In this document: positions 14,653 through 22,917 of the stretch, one piece after another
Layout of the letters: each line of letters begins with the position of its first letter
Numbering within the stretch: the stretch's first letter is position 1
Assembly (NCBI GenBank): GCA_050250795.1
Contig: JBFWNZ010000016.1
Location: 1 to 23,187 of the forward strand
Direction: 5' to 3'
Length of the DNA stretch: 23,187 nucleotides
Source: JBFWNZ01 sp050250795
Lineage (GTDB): Bacteria; Pseudomonadota; Alphaproteobacteria; UBA8366
Made by a program: the position numbers and the translations under genes
The notes under the pieces: generated by a model
Databases searched by the model: none
Told to the model about the DNA's origin: nothing
What the model saw: only the letters and a program-made list of their open reading frames with translations

Positions 14653-15811
14653 CGCCGCTCAACACCGTTGCGATCTCCCGGCAGGCAAGGGCTGCCAGCC
14701 GGTCCGGGTCCATCGCGCCGCTGTCGAGCAGCACGGCCGGCCGAAGCCGGCGGGCGCTGTCGCGATAGGCGGCAACCTGCCGTTCCGCCTCGCGCAAATC
14801 GAGTTCGCCCTTGCGTGCGACGATGACCGTCGGCGGTGCGACAACCAGAATGGACAGGGCGGGGCGGGGAACCCGCGCCAGCAGGCGCAGCCAGCGCGGC
14901 GGCAGGTCGATTCCGCGGCGGTGCGGATCGACGCGGTAATCGGTGGCGTATCGGTCGAACAGTACGATCCGGCCGGCCGCCAGATGCCAGCGGACCACTA
15001 GTGCGTGGCCGACCCACCAATCCGCCAGGGCAACCGCCAGTCGCAGGCGCGACCGCAGCGGTCCGGTGCGCCGTCGCGTCATCGTGGCGGCGGGCGGCGG
15101 AGGCGCCGACAGGCCGAGTCGCGGCAGCAGGAACGGACGCGTATGAAACACGCGAACCGCCGGGGCCAGCCGGCGCGGCAGGTCGGCGGCGAGGTGCTGG
15201 ATCAAGGTGGATTTGCCGGCACCGTCGGGGCCGCTGACGGCGATCATTCTGCCGGGCGGTCCGGCCAGCCGCAAAACGCCATCGTACAGCTTGGCGATCC
15301 ACAGCCGCAGCGCCAGATCGGGGCGTCGCACAAGGGTGTCGATCAGCAGGCGGAGCCATCCTGCGGCCGATGTCGCGGCGAGCGTCTTGCCGCGCGCCAC
15401 GCAGTCGGACGCCGTCGCCGGGTCCAGCCGCAGCGCGCCGCCCTGGTGCCGGGCGGCGTCCAGAATCGCCGCCGCCCGCGCATAGGGGAGGCCGCGGGCG
15501 CTCAAGGCCCGATGCAGGTCGATCTGAAGGCAATCCGGCGCGCCGTCGGCGCGCAGGCGCACGAGAAACAGGAGCATGACCCCGCCGCGCGGGACGGCAA
15601 GGCAGAGCCTCCAGCCCGATGCCTGCGCGACCCGCCGCACCAGCCGCAGCCACACCGGCCATGCTTGCCAGTCGGCGAGCAGATCGGCGTCGCGGCCCGT
15701 CAGGGGGGCTGCCGGGTCGGTCGCCCCGTCCAGGCGGACGAGCGGAAATCCTTCGGTTGCCGCCATGCGTAGCAGCGCGGCCAGCAGGTCCGGTGCGGTC
15801 AGCGCGCCCAT
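14630..15811 (-). CDS. Nucleotidyltransferase-like domain fused to a thymidylate-kinase-like P-loop domain
   Basis: From ATG 15811 the product has 393 residues and two parts. The C-terminal half (about 188-393) is a P-loop kinase like thymidylate kinase: Walker A GPDGAGKST (194-202), the DRY motif (286-288 in VLFDRYATDYRVD) and a lid-like basic region (RKGELDLREAERQVAAYRD). The N-terminal half (1-185) recalls a minimal nucleotidyltransferase fold, with PLTGRDADLLADW (Asp41, Asp43) and a third acidic residue at Asp98 (CLQIDLH). That assignment is tentative. Real thymidylate kinase is a housekeeping enzyme of about 210 residues, so this copy inside a glycan operon probably acts on another phosphorylated substrate. 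The gene overlaps the upstream deacetylase by 13 bp and the downstream GT4 by 23 bp. Frame and start are firm from those overlaps. Confidence 0.82.
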   Translation of the reverse strand: MGALTAPDLLAALLRMAATEGFPLVRLDGATDPAAPLTGRDADLLADWQAWPVWLRLVRRVAQASGWRLCLAVPRGGVMLLFLVRLRADGAPDCLQIDLHRALSARGLPYARAAAILDAARHQGGALRLDPATASDCVARGKTLAATSAAGWLRLLIDTLVRRPDLALRLWIAKLYDGVLRLAGPPGRMIAVSGPDGAGKSTLIQHLAADLPRRLAPAVRVFHTRPFLLPRLGLSAPPPPAATMTRRRTGPLRSRLRLAVALADWWVGHALVVRWHLAAGRIVLFDRYATDYRVDPHRRGIDLPPRWLRLLARVPRPALSILVVAPPTVIVARKGELDLREAERQVAAYRDSARRLRPAVLLDSGAMDPDRLAALACREIATVLSGDAHPAGA

Positions 15812-16518
15812 TTCCGGACCGCCTCCCATCCGGCTTCCCCGATCCGGCCTTTCGCCCAGTCCTTGAAGCGGCCCGGCCAGACCGGTGCGCGACCGCGTGC
15901 GCGCGCCGTCACCGTCGCCGTCGCGGTGCGCGACAGGACCGGCAGGCCCGGCAGCAGGCCAGCCAGGGGCTCGGCGGCATAGCCCCAGCGCACGGTCCGT
16001 ACCATGTCGTAGCCGTGCCGTGCCGCCCGCTCGGCGAGGGCGGGAGGGCAGAGGCCGCCGGGCGGCGCCAGCCAGGGCACCGGCGCACCCGTCAGGTCCG
16101 ACAGCGTTGCGGCGGCATCCGCGAGTTCGCCATCCAGTTCGCGCTCCGTCAGCCGGTCGAACCGGCGATGCGTCATGCCATGGGCGCCGATGACGTGGCC
16201 GCGGGCGGACAGATCGCGGACATCCGATGCGCTCATCCGGCCCGGCTCCCCCAGCCGGCCGGCGGGAATCAGAAACAGGCCGCGCCATCCCGCCGTTTCC
16301 AGTGCCGCCGCCGCCGCGGGATGGTCGTCGGTGCCGTCGTCGAAGGACAGGACGACGCCGTGCCCGCCGGGCAGCCGCAGCATCGGCCCGCTTTCGTGGC
16401 GCAGGCCCAATTCGGACAGGGCCTGTATCTGCCGGTGGAAGCGGCTCCACGGCAGATCGTGAACGCTGCCGGGACGGTCCGCGCCGATCCGGTGATACAC
16501 CAGGATTGCCGCCGTCAT
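15799..16518 (-). CDS. Polysaccharide deacetylase (NodB-type, CE4) with weakened motifs
   Basis: The 239-residue product starts TAAILVYHRIG, then VVLSFDDGTDDH (metal and catalytic Asp pair) and GAHGMTHRRF with the H-x3-H metal ligands. The third motif, normally R-x-P-x-G, is read as WLAPPGG and lacks the basic residue, and I see no clear L-x-x-H motif near the end. No signal peptide is visible, so it probably acts in the cytoplasm on a nucleotide- or lipid-linked HexNAc, or it is divergent in activity. It is coupled on both sides: ATGA overlap with the upstream GT4 (16515-16518) and 13-bp overlap with the fusion gene downstream. Basic, tryptophan-containing C-terminus (FKDWAKGRIGEAGWEAVRKW) may bind the membrane. 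Confidence 0.88.
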   Translation of the reverse strand: MTAAILVYHRIGADRPGSVHDLPWSRFHRQIQALSELGLRHESGPMLRLPGGHGVVLSFDDGTDDHPAAAAALETAGWRGLFLIPAGRLGEPGRMSASDVRDLSARGHVIGAHGMTHRRFDRLTERELDGELADAAATLSDLTGAPVPWLAPPGGLCPPALAERAARHGYDMVRTVRWGYAAEPLAGLLPGLPVLSRTATATVTARARGRAPVWPGRFKDWAKGRIGEAGWEAVRKWAR

Positions 16519-17741
16519 GGCACGGCCTTCATCGCGGCGATCGGCGCGTAGACCCGTCCGATCGCTTCGGGCCAGAGAAACGCCGCCGCACGACGGCGCG
16601 CTGCCGCCGACAGTTCGGGCCAGGCCGCAGGATCGGAGAACAGGCGGGTCAGGGCGGCGCGGATGCCGGCAACGGCGACGCCCGGGTTGGGTGCCGGAAC
16701 GGCGATGCCGCCATCCCCGGCCAGCAGGGGCGGGCCGCCGCGGTCGAGGCTTAACACCGGAACGCCCGCGGCCAGGGCCTCGACGACGGTGAAGCCGCCG
16801 GAATCGTGAAGCGCCGAGACCAGCAGCAGATGGGCCGGCTGCATCCGCTCAAGCGCTCGGTCGCGCGGGAGATGGCCGTGGAACCGGACATGTCCGGTCA
16901 GGGTGCGCGCCATGCGCTCCAGCCGCCGGCGTTCCGGGCCGTCGCCGACGATATCCAACGACCATCTGCCGGGCAGGTTCCGGAGCGCGGCGAGCGCAAG
17001 ATGCACGCCCTTATGCGGCAACAGGTCCCCGATGATGAGGAGCCGCCATTCCGTCTGTGCGTCCGGTGCCGGGCGTGCGAGTGCGGCGAGCCGTCCCGCG
17101 ATGGCGGTGTCGAGGCCGACCTGCGAGGCGACCCAGACGGTCCGGCACCCGATCCGCGCCAGCCAGCGGGCCGTCTCGGGTGTCGAAGCGACGGCCATGG
17201 GCACGGTCCGGGCCGACCGGCGGAGCATCGGGTTGAAGGCGGCGACGCCGCGCAGGGTCGTCCGGATCGCTTCATAGACCGCACCGCGCCATCCCAGGTC
17301 TGGCCAGAATGCCGATGAACAGGGCTCGGCGCCGCCGACCGGCCCCCAGATCAGCGGGGGGCCGAGATTTGCGAGCGGGCTGGGAGACCAGCAATGCGCG
17401 AAGGTGACGTGATGGCAGAGGTCGATACGGCTCTCGGCGACGATCTGCCGCGCTCGGGACCGGATACTTCGGCACCACAGCAGGTAGTAGGCGCGTAGCC
17501 CAAACCCGCCGGTTGCCTTTTTGAGCCGGAGCAGCCAGTCCGGCAGGTCGTGATAGACGAAGGCCAGCCGCGCCCGGGGTCGGACCGCGAGTTCCGCTTC
17601 GATCGGGTCGCGATTGTTCGCGCGCGTTATAGCGACGACGTCGTGTCCGGCCTCCGCCAGGGACGTGACCCAGCCCCAGCCGACGGCGGGTTCGGACCCT
17701 TTGCCGGGTTCGCAGGCGAAGGCGGCGACAAGGATGCGCAC
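16515..17741 (-). CDS. Glycosyltransferase family 4
   Basis: The product starts at GTG 17741, four bases after the methyltransferase stop, and has 408 residues. The N-terminus VRILVAAFACEPGKGSEPAVGWGWVTSLAEAGHDV is the hallmark of a GT4 subgroup with a SEP..GW loop. A middle segment gives LIWGPVGGAEP. The donor domain has LLIIGDLLPHKGVHLALAAL and VGDGPERRRLERM. The E-x7-E position reads D-x7-E (HDSGGFTVVEALAAGVPVL), a conservative change seen in active members. The frame is open for 60 more codons upstream, but that part lies inside the methyltransferase gene and is antisignal in composition. Sugar specificity is unknown. It is translationally coupled to the deacetylase by ATGA. Confidence 0.93.
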   Translation of the reverse strand: MRILVAAFACEPGKGSEPAVGWGWVTSLAEAGHDVVAITRANNRDPIEAELAVRPRARLAFVYHDLPDWLLRLKKATGGFGLRAYYLLWCRSIRSRARQIVAESRIDLCHHVTFAHCWSPSPLANLGPPLIWGPVGGAEPCSSAFWPDLGWRGAVYEAIRTTLRGVAAFNPMLRRSARTVPMAVASTPETARWLARIGCRTVWVASQVGLDTAIAGRLAALARPAPDAQTEWRLLIIGDLLPHKGVHLALAALRNLPGRWSLDIVGDGPERRRLERMARTLTGHVRFHGHLPRDRALERMQPAHLLLVSALHDSGGFTVVEALAAGVPVLSLDRGGPPLLAGDGGIAVPAPNPGVAVAGIRAALTRLFSDPAAWPELSAAARRRAAAFLWPEAIGRVYAPIAAMKAVP

Positions 17742-17745
17742 CGCG

Positions 17746-18654
17746 TCAGCCCGTTCGCCGCAGCACGAAGGTGAGGCGGGTGGCCGACAAATCCTCCGGA
17801 GCATAGGCGGCGAAATCGCGATGCGGCGGGCAGCGTGCCAGTTCCGCCTGTTCCGCCGGGCCGCCGCCCTCCACCTGCCAGAGCAACCGCTCGAAAGGCA
17901 GGCCTTCGAGCAACCGTGCATGGTCGGAAGGGCGCAGCCGGTTCATCGGCGTGAAGGCATTGTCGAACCAGCGGTTCCAATTGCGATGGCTGAAGCGCAG
18001 GAAATGGAAGCGAGGCAGGGCGGGGTCGGCAATCGCATACTGGTCGTCGAGCCGGAGATTGGCGATGTAGAGACCGCCGGGGCGCAGCAGGCGGACCGCT
18101 TCGGCGTGGATCTGCTGCACGGCTTCGGTGGAGGGATACTGGAGAACCCCCCAGCAGGTGACGAGACCGAAGCCGCCGCCGGGAAGGTCGTAGGGCGGGA
18201 CTGCCGGCGCGATATCGTGGATGTCCAGCGCGTCGAACCACTGCGCAAATGCAGGCCAGGTGGCCTGATCGGGCGGGTCGAGGGGCGGGAGAGAACCGCG
18301 CCGGGCGTCCAGGCAGCGAGCGGCTGCGATCGCCGGTTTCGGCCTGATCTGCTTGCGCAGGTCGACCAGCCATTGCCCGCGCAGGCCACGCTGTCGCAGA
18401 ACGAGTGGAATCATCGGCAGCCAACCGGCGCCGATATCCAGATGCGGCGAAAACGCCGCGATCTCCGTATCCGGCGCTGCATTCCGCAGGATATCCAGGA
18501 TCCACCGCGACCGGATTTCGTGGTTTGCAAGCCGCTGCCCGGTCAGGGCGAAGGACCGGGTCAGGTTGTACTGCGCCCAAATATAGGCGGTCTCGCCACC
18601 CGGCAGGACGCCCAGAAGCCGTTGGGCCGCGACCTTGGAGAGAAAGCGAATCAT
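17746..18654 (-). CDS. Class I SAM-dependent methyltransferase
   Basis: From ATG 18654 the product has 302 residues. A mostly helical N-terminal part of about 65 residues precedes the Rossmann domain. Motif I is LDIGAGWLPMIPLVL, motif II region QWLVDLRKQ, and motif IV FGLVTCWGVLQYPSTEAVQQIHAEAVRLLRPGGLYIANLRL. It likely methylates a sugar hydroxyl or carboxyl of the repeat unit in the cytoplasm; the target is inferred only from the operon. The ATG overlaps the stop of the upstream deacetylase (ATGA, 18651-18654), and the next gene starts four bases after its stop. Many aromatic residues near 205-225 (FHFLRFSHRNWNRWFDN) may form the acceptor site. Confidence 0.9.
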   Translation of the reverse strand: MIRFLSKVAAQRLLGVLPGGETAYIWAQYNLTRSFALTGQRLANHEIRSRWILDILRNAAPDTEIAAFSPHLDIGAGWLPMIPLVLRQRGLRGQWLVDLRKQIRPKPAIAAARCLDARRGSLPPLDPPDQATWPAFAQWFDALDIHDIAPAVPPYDLPGGGFGLVTCWGVLQYPSTEAVQQIHAEAVRLLRPGGLYIANLRLDDQYAIADPALPRFHFLRFSHRNWNRWFDNAFTPMNRLRPSDHARLLEGLPFERLLWQVEGGGPAEQAELARCPPHRDFAAYAPEDLSATRLTFVLRRTG

Positions 18655-19376
18655 CGGATGCCTGCGATCTCGGCATTCGTGGCGCGGCTGGTGGCGCGTT
18701 CCGACAGGATCGCCAGCACGCGGTCGAGGTGCGGCCAGAGGCCGGCACGCTCGATTTCCCAGGAATGCCCCCATAGATGAAACACGCCGCCGCGAATGGC
18801 GGCGATATCGGCAATACGCGCAGCGGCGCGATCCGGGGAACCGGCCTCCAGCCAGGCCGCCGCGATCCGCAGCCGGTCGATGCCGCCGCCGTTGCGCAGC
18901 CAGTTTCGCAAGAGTGCCGGTATGCGGTGCGGATAAAGCTGCAAGGTGGTTGCCATGGAGAATGTGTCGGGACCGGGATCGAGGCAGAGCATGCATGTGG
19001 TCCGGGCGTGGCGGAAGCCCGCATCGGCGACGATGGCGCGGATGGCCGCATTCCGCCGGCCGCCGGGATAGGCAAAACCGTGGACCGGGGCGCCCAGCAT
19101 ATCCTCCAGGATCGTCTTGCCCTCGGCGACCTGGCGGCGCGCCTCGCTGGCATTCAGGCCGGTCAGCCGCCGATGGTCGCGTGTGTGGCCCGCGATCTCG
19201 AAACCCGATGCGGCCAGGGCTCTCAAGGCGGCGGCGTCCATGACGGCCCGGCCTTCGCTGTTGGCGGCCGGAACGTAGAAGGTGCCGCGCAGCCCGTGGC
19301 GGGCGAGCCGCTCGGCGATGCGCAGATCGGCTGGATGCCCGTCATCCCAGGATGTCGTCACGACGAGATCAGGCAT
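18651..19376 (-). CDS. Polysaccharide deacetylase (NodB-type, CE4) with complete motifs
   Basis: From ATG 19376 the product has 241 residues. It carries the full CE4 set: VVTTSWDDGHPADLR (metal Asp and catalytic base), AGHTRDHRRL with H-x3-H ligands, FAYPGGRRN as motif 3, and LWGHSWEIE as the late L-x-x-H motif. No signal peptide is visible, so it should act on a cytoplasmic glycan intermediate, removing an N- or O-acetyl group. It differs strongly from the second deacetylase of this operon, both in sequence and motif completeness. It overlaps the upstream methyltransferase by 8 bp and the downstream one by 4 bp. Confidence 0.93.
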   Translation of the reverse strand: MPDLVVTTSWDDGHPADLRIAERLARHGLRGTFYVPAANSEGRAVMDAAALRALAASGFEIAGHTRDHRRLTGLNASEARRQVAEGKTILEDMLGAPVHGFAYPGGRRNAAIRAIVADAGFRHARTTCMLCLDPGPDTFSMATTLQLYPHRIPALLRNWLRNGGGIDRLRIAAAWLEAGSPDRAAARIADIAAIRGGVFHLWGHSWEIERAGLWPHLDRVLAILSERATSRATNAEIAGIR

Positions 19377-20106
19377 CGCAGCATTTCCGTGCGAGGACGA
19401 TGCCGCCGATGTAATGCGCGGGCCGGGCAATGATCCGGTCCAGCCACAGGGCCGGGAACCCCAGGATGTGGAACGGCAGGGCCAGCATGAAGGCCAGCGC
19501 GAGCCGAAGCGCGTCGCCCGGGCTGCGCCCCGTCTGCCAGCCCCGGCGATGCGCGATCAGAGACCGCCCGGGCATGGCCGCGAGCGTCGCCGTCGCAAAG
19601 AGGCAGGGTCCGCCCAGCGTTTCATGGGCAATGGGCTCGAACCCGGCGGCGCGCAGTTCGGCCTCCATGCCCCGCACCGACCAGCGACGGAGGTCGTGGC
19701 TGCGTCCTTCGCAGCTCAGGAACGGATAGGCGATCAGCAACAGGCCGTCCGGCCGGAGGACGCGCCGGCATTCCGCAAGTGCTTCGGGGGGATCGTCCAG
19801 AAACTGCACGACCTGGAACATCGCGACGAGGCCGGCCGTTTCCGATGCGAACGGCAGGCGATGCGCGTCGCCGGTCACGACCGTGCAGTCGCCGGGGACA
19901 GGGTCGATGACGACCTGACGCATGGCCGGACGCGCGGCGGCCAGCGATCGGGCAAAGGGCGCATTGCCGCCGCCGATGTCCAGGCATACGCCGTCCGGCA
20001 ATGCCTGTGTTGCGAGGCGGCGGGCGATAAAGCGCCGTGTGAGCCAACTGCCCGGCGTTATGAGGCTCAACACAGCCCGGTATGTTCCTACCAGTCGTCC
20101 TGTCAT
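19369..20106 (-). CDS. Class I SAM-dependent methyltransferase with C-terminal hydrophobic segment
   Basis: From ATG 20106 the product has 245 residues. Motif I is VCLDIGGGNAPFARSL; the later motifs are VVIDPVPG, TGDAHRLPFASETAGLVAMFQVVQFLDDPPEALAECRRVLRPDGLLLIAYPF, typical of the Methyltransf_11 group. The region after residue 200 contains DALRLALAFMLALPFHILGFPALWLDRII, hydrophobic enough to sit in or on the membrane, so it may act on lipid-linked glycan. It overlaps the APH-like kinase by ATGA (20103-20106), so the two should be made in fixed ratio. The substrate is unknown. Confidence 0.9.
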   Translation of the reverse strand: MTGRLVGTYRAVLSLITPGSWLTRRFIARRLATQALPDGVCLDIGGGNAPFARSLAAARPAMRQVVIDPVPGDCTVVTGDAHRLPFASETAGLVAMFQVVQFLDDPPEALAECRRVLRPDGLLLIAYPFLSCEGRSHDLRRWSVRGMEAELRAAGFEPIAHETLGGPCLFATATLAAMPGRSLIAHRRGWQTGRSPGDALRLALAFMLALPFHILGFPALWLDRIIARPAHYIGGIVLARKCCDA

Positions 20107-20924
20107 GCGAGCAGCCTGTCGAGGAGGGCGGCGTACAAGGCCACCTGACCGCGTCGCAGGTGTAGCGTGTCGGGGGTATAAAGCAAGTCGATGTCCGGCT
20201 GGCGTTCCTCCCGTTCGAACCGGGCACCGTGACGCAGCAGCGTCAGCGCGAGTTCCGGGGCCGGCGCCAGCCTTGCGACAACCGGATACACGAGTGCGCC
20301 GATCCGCCGGCGAATGGCCTGCCGGCAGATCGGCGCCAGTTGCCAGAACAGGCAATCGGACATGGCGGGTGCCCGGGGTTCGAAATATTCGTAGTCGAGC
20401 AGGCCATAGGCCCCGCCAGCCGTCGGGCGCAGCAGATTCCAGTAGACGAAATCGCCGTGCGAAGGGCCGGTCCTGACCGGCACGGAGCCCCAACGACCGG
20501 CCAAGCGGCTGTTCCAGCCCGCGATCCACGGGGTTTCCGGTTCCGGCAGAAGGTCCGCCAGCCGGCGCTGGTCCGTCGCTTGTCCGGCATAGGGGCCTGT
20601 CCGGCGCCGCAGGGCGGCCCAGGGCGACAGCGCGTGTCCGGGCAGCGGCGACAGCCATAGCAGCGTCGCGTCGCCGCCGTCATGGAATCCCAACAGTTCC
20701 GGACGCCGGTATGGTGGATCGGGCGGCGGTTCGGCATAGGCTCTTGCCTCGGCCCGCAGCAATGCCCGTCCCGCAGGATGATGGCCCAGCTTGACGAAGC
20801 CGCCGCCTTCCGCAAGCCGGACGAGGGTCTTTCCCGGCGCGAGCGCATGCTGCTCCAGGGGAGCGGCAGCGATTCCGGCCTGTCGCAGCAGGGCCGAAAC
20901 CGTATCAGCGACGATGCGCGTCAT
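20103..20924 (-). CDS. Phosphotransferase of the APH/choline-kinase-like fold
   Basis: The 273-residue product has a small N-lobe with Gly-rich EGGGFVKLG, where Lys45 fits the ATP-binding lysine. The C-lobe has the Brenner-type catalytic loop SHGDFVYWNLL (Asp158, Asn163) and the metal-binding LLDYEYF (Asp177, Glu179). These mark an ATP-dependent kinase of the aminoglycoside-phosphotransferase superfamily. Resistance is an unlikely role here; inside a glycan operon a sugar, polyol, choline or glycan-end substrate is more likely. The start overlaps the GT2-GT4 stop by 20 bp, and the stop overlaps the methyltransferase start by ATGA. The region from 200 to 273 is Arg-rich and helical. Confidence 0.85.
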   Translation of the reverse strand: MTRIVADTVSALLRQAGIAAAPLEQHALAPGKTLVRLAEGGGFVKLGHHPAGRALLRAEARAYAEPPPDPPYRRPELLGFHDGGDATLLWLSPLPGHALSPWAALRRRTGPYAGQATDQRRLADLLPEPETPWIAGWNSRLAGRWGSVPVRTGPSHGDFVYWNLLRPTAGGAYGLLDYEYFEPRAPAMSDCLFWQLAPICRQAIRRRIGALVYPVVARLAPAPELALTLLRHGARFEREERQPDIDLLYTPDTLHLRRGQVALYAALLDRLLA

Positions 20925-22917
20925 AGGATGCCGCTATTGCCCCAAGGATCGAATGCACCCAGGTCGCGGCCGACATGGTGTCCGCCGTTGCACGCGCGCC
21001 GCGGGACAATTGCATTTGAAGGGTCGCGTCGTCGAGCAGGCGGGCCATGCTTGCGGCAAGCGGCGCTGCTGCCGCGGTCGCCGTCAAAAGCCCGTTACGG
21101 CCGTCCTGCACATGTGCGATCTCCGGGCCATGGCGCAATCCCCGGCAGGCAATGACGGGAACGCCATAGGCGAAGGCGTGCAGCACGGCGAGGCCGGCGG
21201 CGCCCGGAAGGATCAGTGCGGTCGCCTGCGCGAACAAGGGGGCCAGATGGTCCTCTTCGAATAGAGCGCCGGCGAACCGGACGCCGTCGCTGGGCCCGAT
21301 GGCCGCTTCGAGCTGCGCGCGTTCCGGTCCGTCGCCGACCACCAGCAGGCCGCAATCCCGTCCCCCGTTGCGCAATAGCGCCATCGCCTCAAGGGCGAGG
21401 TCGAAGCGTTTGGCGCCATAGAGACGGCCGATGGCGAGGAAAAGCGGACCGGCCGGAAGATCGTAACGGGTTCGCAACGCCGCGTCGTGCCGGTCCGGCG
21501 TGACGGCTGCGGCGGCAGAACGGATGGCTGCGGTGTCGACGCTGTTATGCGTGGTGTGGATGCGGCTGCGCGGGATGCCGTGATTCAGGCAGGATTCCGC
21601 CCCTTCGGCGGTGTAGGGCAGGACGGCATCGGCACCGCGGGCGAGAAATATTCTCAGGAACCGTCGCAGCCGATTGCGAAGAGGTTCGCGAGCCGGCAGG
21701 TCGTAATCGAGATCGAAATGACCGGACAGCAGCAGTTTCGGTCGTCCGCGGAGCCGCCGCGACAACCAGACGGCCCAGACGGCCAGATCGTGTGTGTGCA
21801 GTCCCATCAGAGCCGTATCGGCGCTGCCCAGAGCGGCGAATGTTCCGCCGGTCCACAGCCGCCTGCCCCCGCCGAAGGGCCAGAAGCGGTTGCGGACCGC
21901 GACTGACGGCAACGGGATGTCCCCGGCCGGTGCCGACTCCGCTGTCCAGCCCTTCAGGCCGCGTCCCAGGTAGACCGTGACCCGCAGGTCGGGACGTTCG
22001 GCGAGACCCTGCAGTTGCGCGATTCTGTATCGGGGGAACATGCCTTCGAGCACGGCGAGCCGATACGGCGCCGAAGCGGGCGGGCGGAGGGCGTCCAGAA
22101 GGGCGTGCGTGAGGACGGACGCCGCCCAGAGCGGCCATAAGCCGCCGCCGTGGCGGCGCATCAGCGTCAGGAACGCCCGCAAGGGAAAGCCCCGCGGGCC
22201 GGCCAGGGCCTTCAGCCGGCGATGCAGGGGGAGATCTCGATTCCGCCAGGGCGGAATGCGCCGGTTCCGGGGGCAGGTGCCGATGCTGCGCGGAGCGAGG
22301 CGGATCGGGATGCCGGCTGCCCGCGCCCGAAATCCGAAATCCGTGTCGGCCATTCCCTGGACGCCCGCGAAGGCGGCATCGATCCCGCCCAGCCGCCGCG
22401 TGATTTCCGCGGGAATCAGGACCGCGTTTCCCTGAAATGTATCGCAGTCGGGGGTGCCCCCATCCGGAAGAACGGGGATCAGCTTCAGCGGATGGCGTCC
22501 GGTCCGGCGCTGTCCCCCATAGCTGACGGTCCCGTCATAGGGTTCTCGCGTCGCGCCGACAACGATCTCGCCTTCGCGCCAGGCCGAGAGCAGAACGGCC
22601 AGCCCGTCGCGATCCAGGCAGACGTCGTCGTTCAGCCAAAGATGCAGATCGGCGGGTGTCTTCGCGGCTTCCCGCAGGCCCAGCGCCATCGCACCGCCCC
22701 ACCAGAGATTGCCGTCTCCGCGAATGATTCCGACATCGGGGAAAGCGGATGCGACCGCATCGGATGTTCCATCGTGGCTGCCATCGTCGACCAGAACCGC
22801 TTCGAGGCGCCAGCCGGTCGGAATATCCTGGCCGAAGAGCGCGGTCAGACAGTCCAGCGTCGTGTTCCGGCGATTGTGGCAGGCGAGGACGGCGACGATG
22901 CGGCGGCCCGCGCTCAC
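20905..22917 (-). CDS. Two-domain glycosyltransferase, GT2 fused to GT4
   Basis: From GTG 22917 the product has 670 residues. Residues 1-270 are a GT-A GT2 domain: IVAVLACHNRRNTTLDCL, VLVDDGSHDGTSDAV, GDGNLWWGGAMALGL, the DXD-like LWLNDDVCL (97-98) and MADTDFGFRARAAG. Residues about 285-670 are a GT-B GT4 domain: YRLAVLEGMFPRYRIAQLQGL, LLLSGHFDLDYDL, THNSVDTAAI, LFLAIGRLYGAKRFDLALEAM and VVGDGPERAQLEAAI. In the GT4 part the E-x7-E positions are Gly572 and His580 (PGAAGLAVLHAFAYGVPVIA). Two successive sugar transfers by one protein are likely. The frame is open upstream of GTG, but the GTGA overlap with the previous stop (22914-22917) supports this start. No internal stop or frameshift separates the domains. 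Confidence 0.9.
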   Translation of the reverse strand: MSAGRRIVAVLACHNRRNTTLDCLTALFGQDIPTGWRLEAVLVDDGSHDGTSDAVASAFPDVGIIRGDGNLWWGGAMALGLREAAKTPADLHLWLNDDVCLDRDGLAVLLSAWREGEIVVGATREPYDGTVSYGGQRRTGRHPLKLIPVLPDGGTPDCDTFQGNAVLIPAEITRRLGGIDAAFAGVQGMADTDFGFRARAAGIPIRLAPRSIGTCPRNRRIPPWRNRDLPLHRRLKALAGPRGFPLRAFLTLMRRHGGGLWPLWAASVLTHALLDALRPPASAPYRLAVLEGMFPRYRIAQLQGLAERPDLRVTVYLGRGLKGWTAESAPAGDIPLPSVAVRNRFWPFGGGRRLWTGGTFAALGSADTALMGLHTHDLAVWAVWLSRRLRGRPKLLLSGHFDLDYDLPAREPLRNRLRRFLRIFLARGADAVLPYTAEGAESCLNHGIPRSRIHTTHNSVDTAAIRSAAAAVTPDRHDAALRTRYDLPAGPLFLAIGRLYGAKRFDLALEAMALLRNGGRDCGLLVVGDGPERAQLEAAIGPSDGVRFAGALFEEDHLAPLFAQATALILPGAAGLAVLHAFAYGVPVIACRGLRHGPEIAHVQDGRNGLLTATAAAAPLAASMARLLDDATLQMQLSRGARATADTMSAATWVHSILGAIAASYDAHRR

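Noticed and set aside
14630..15811. Housekeeping thymidylate kinase
   Set aside because: The protein is nearly twice the usual length with an extra N-terminal domain, and sits inside a glycan operon.
20103..20924. Antibiotic resistance role for the APH-like kinase
   Set aside because: The gene is embedded and translationally coupled in a glycan operon, with no mobile element nearby; the fold covers many non-resistance kinases.
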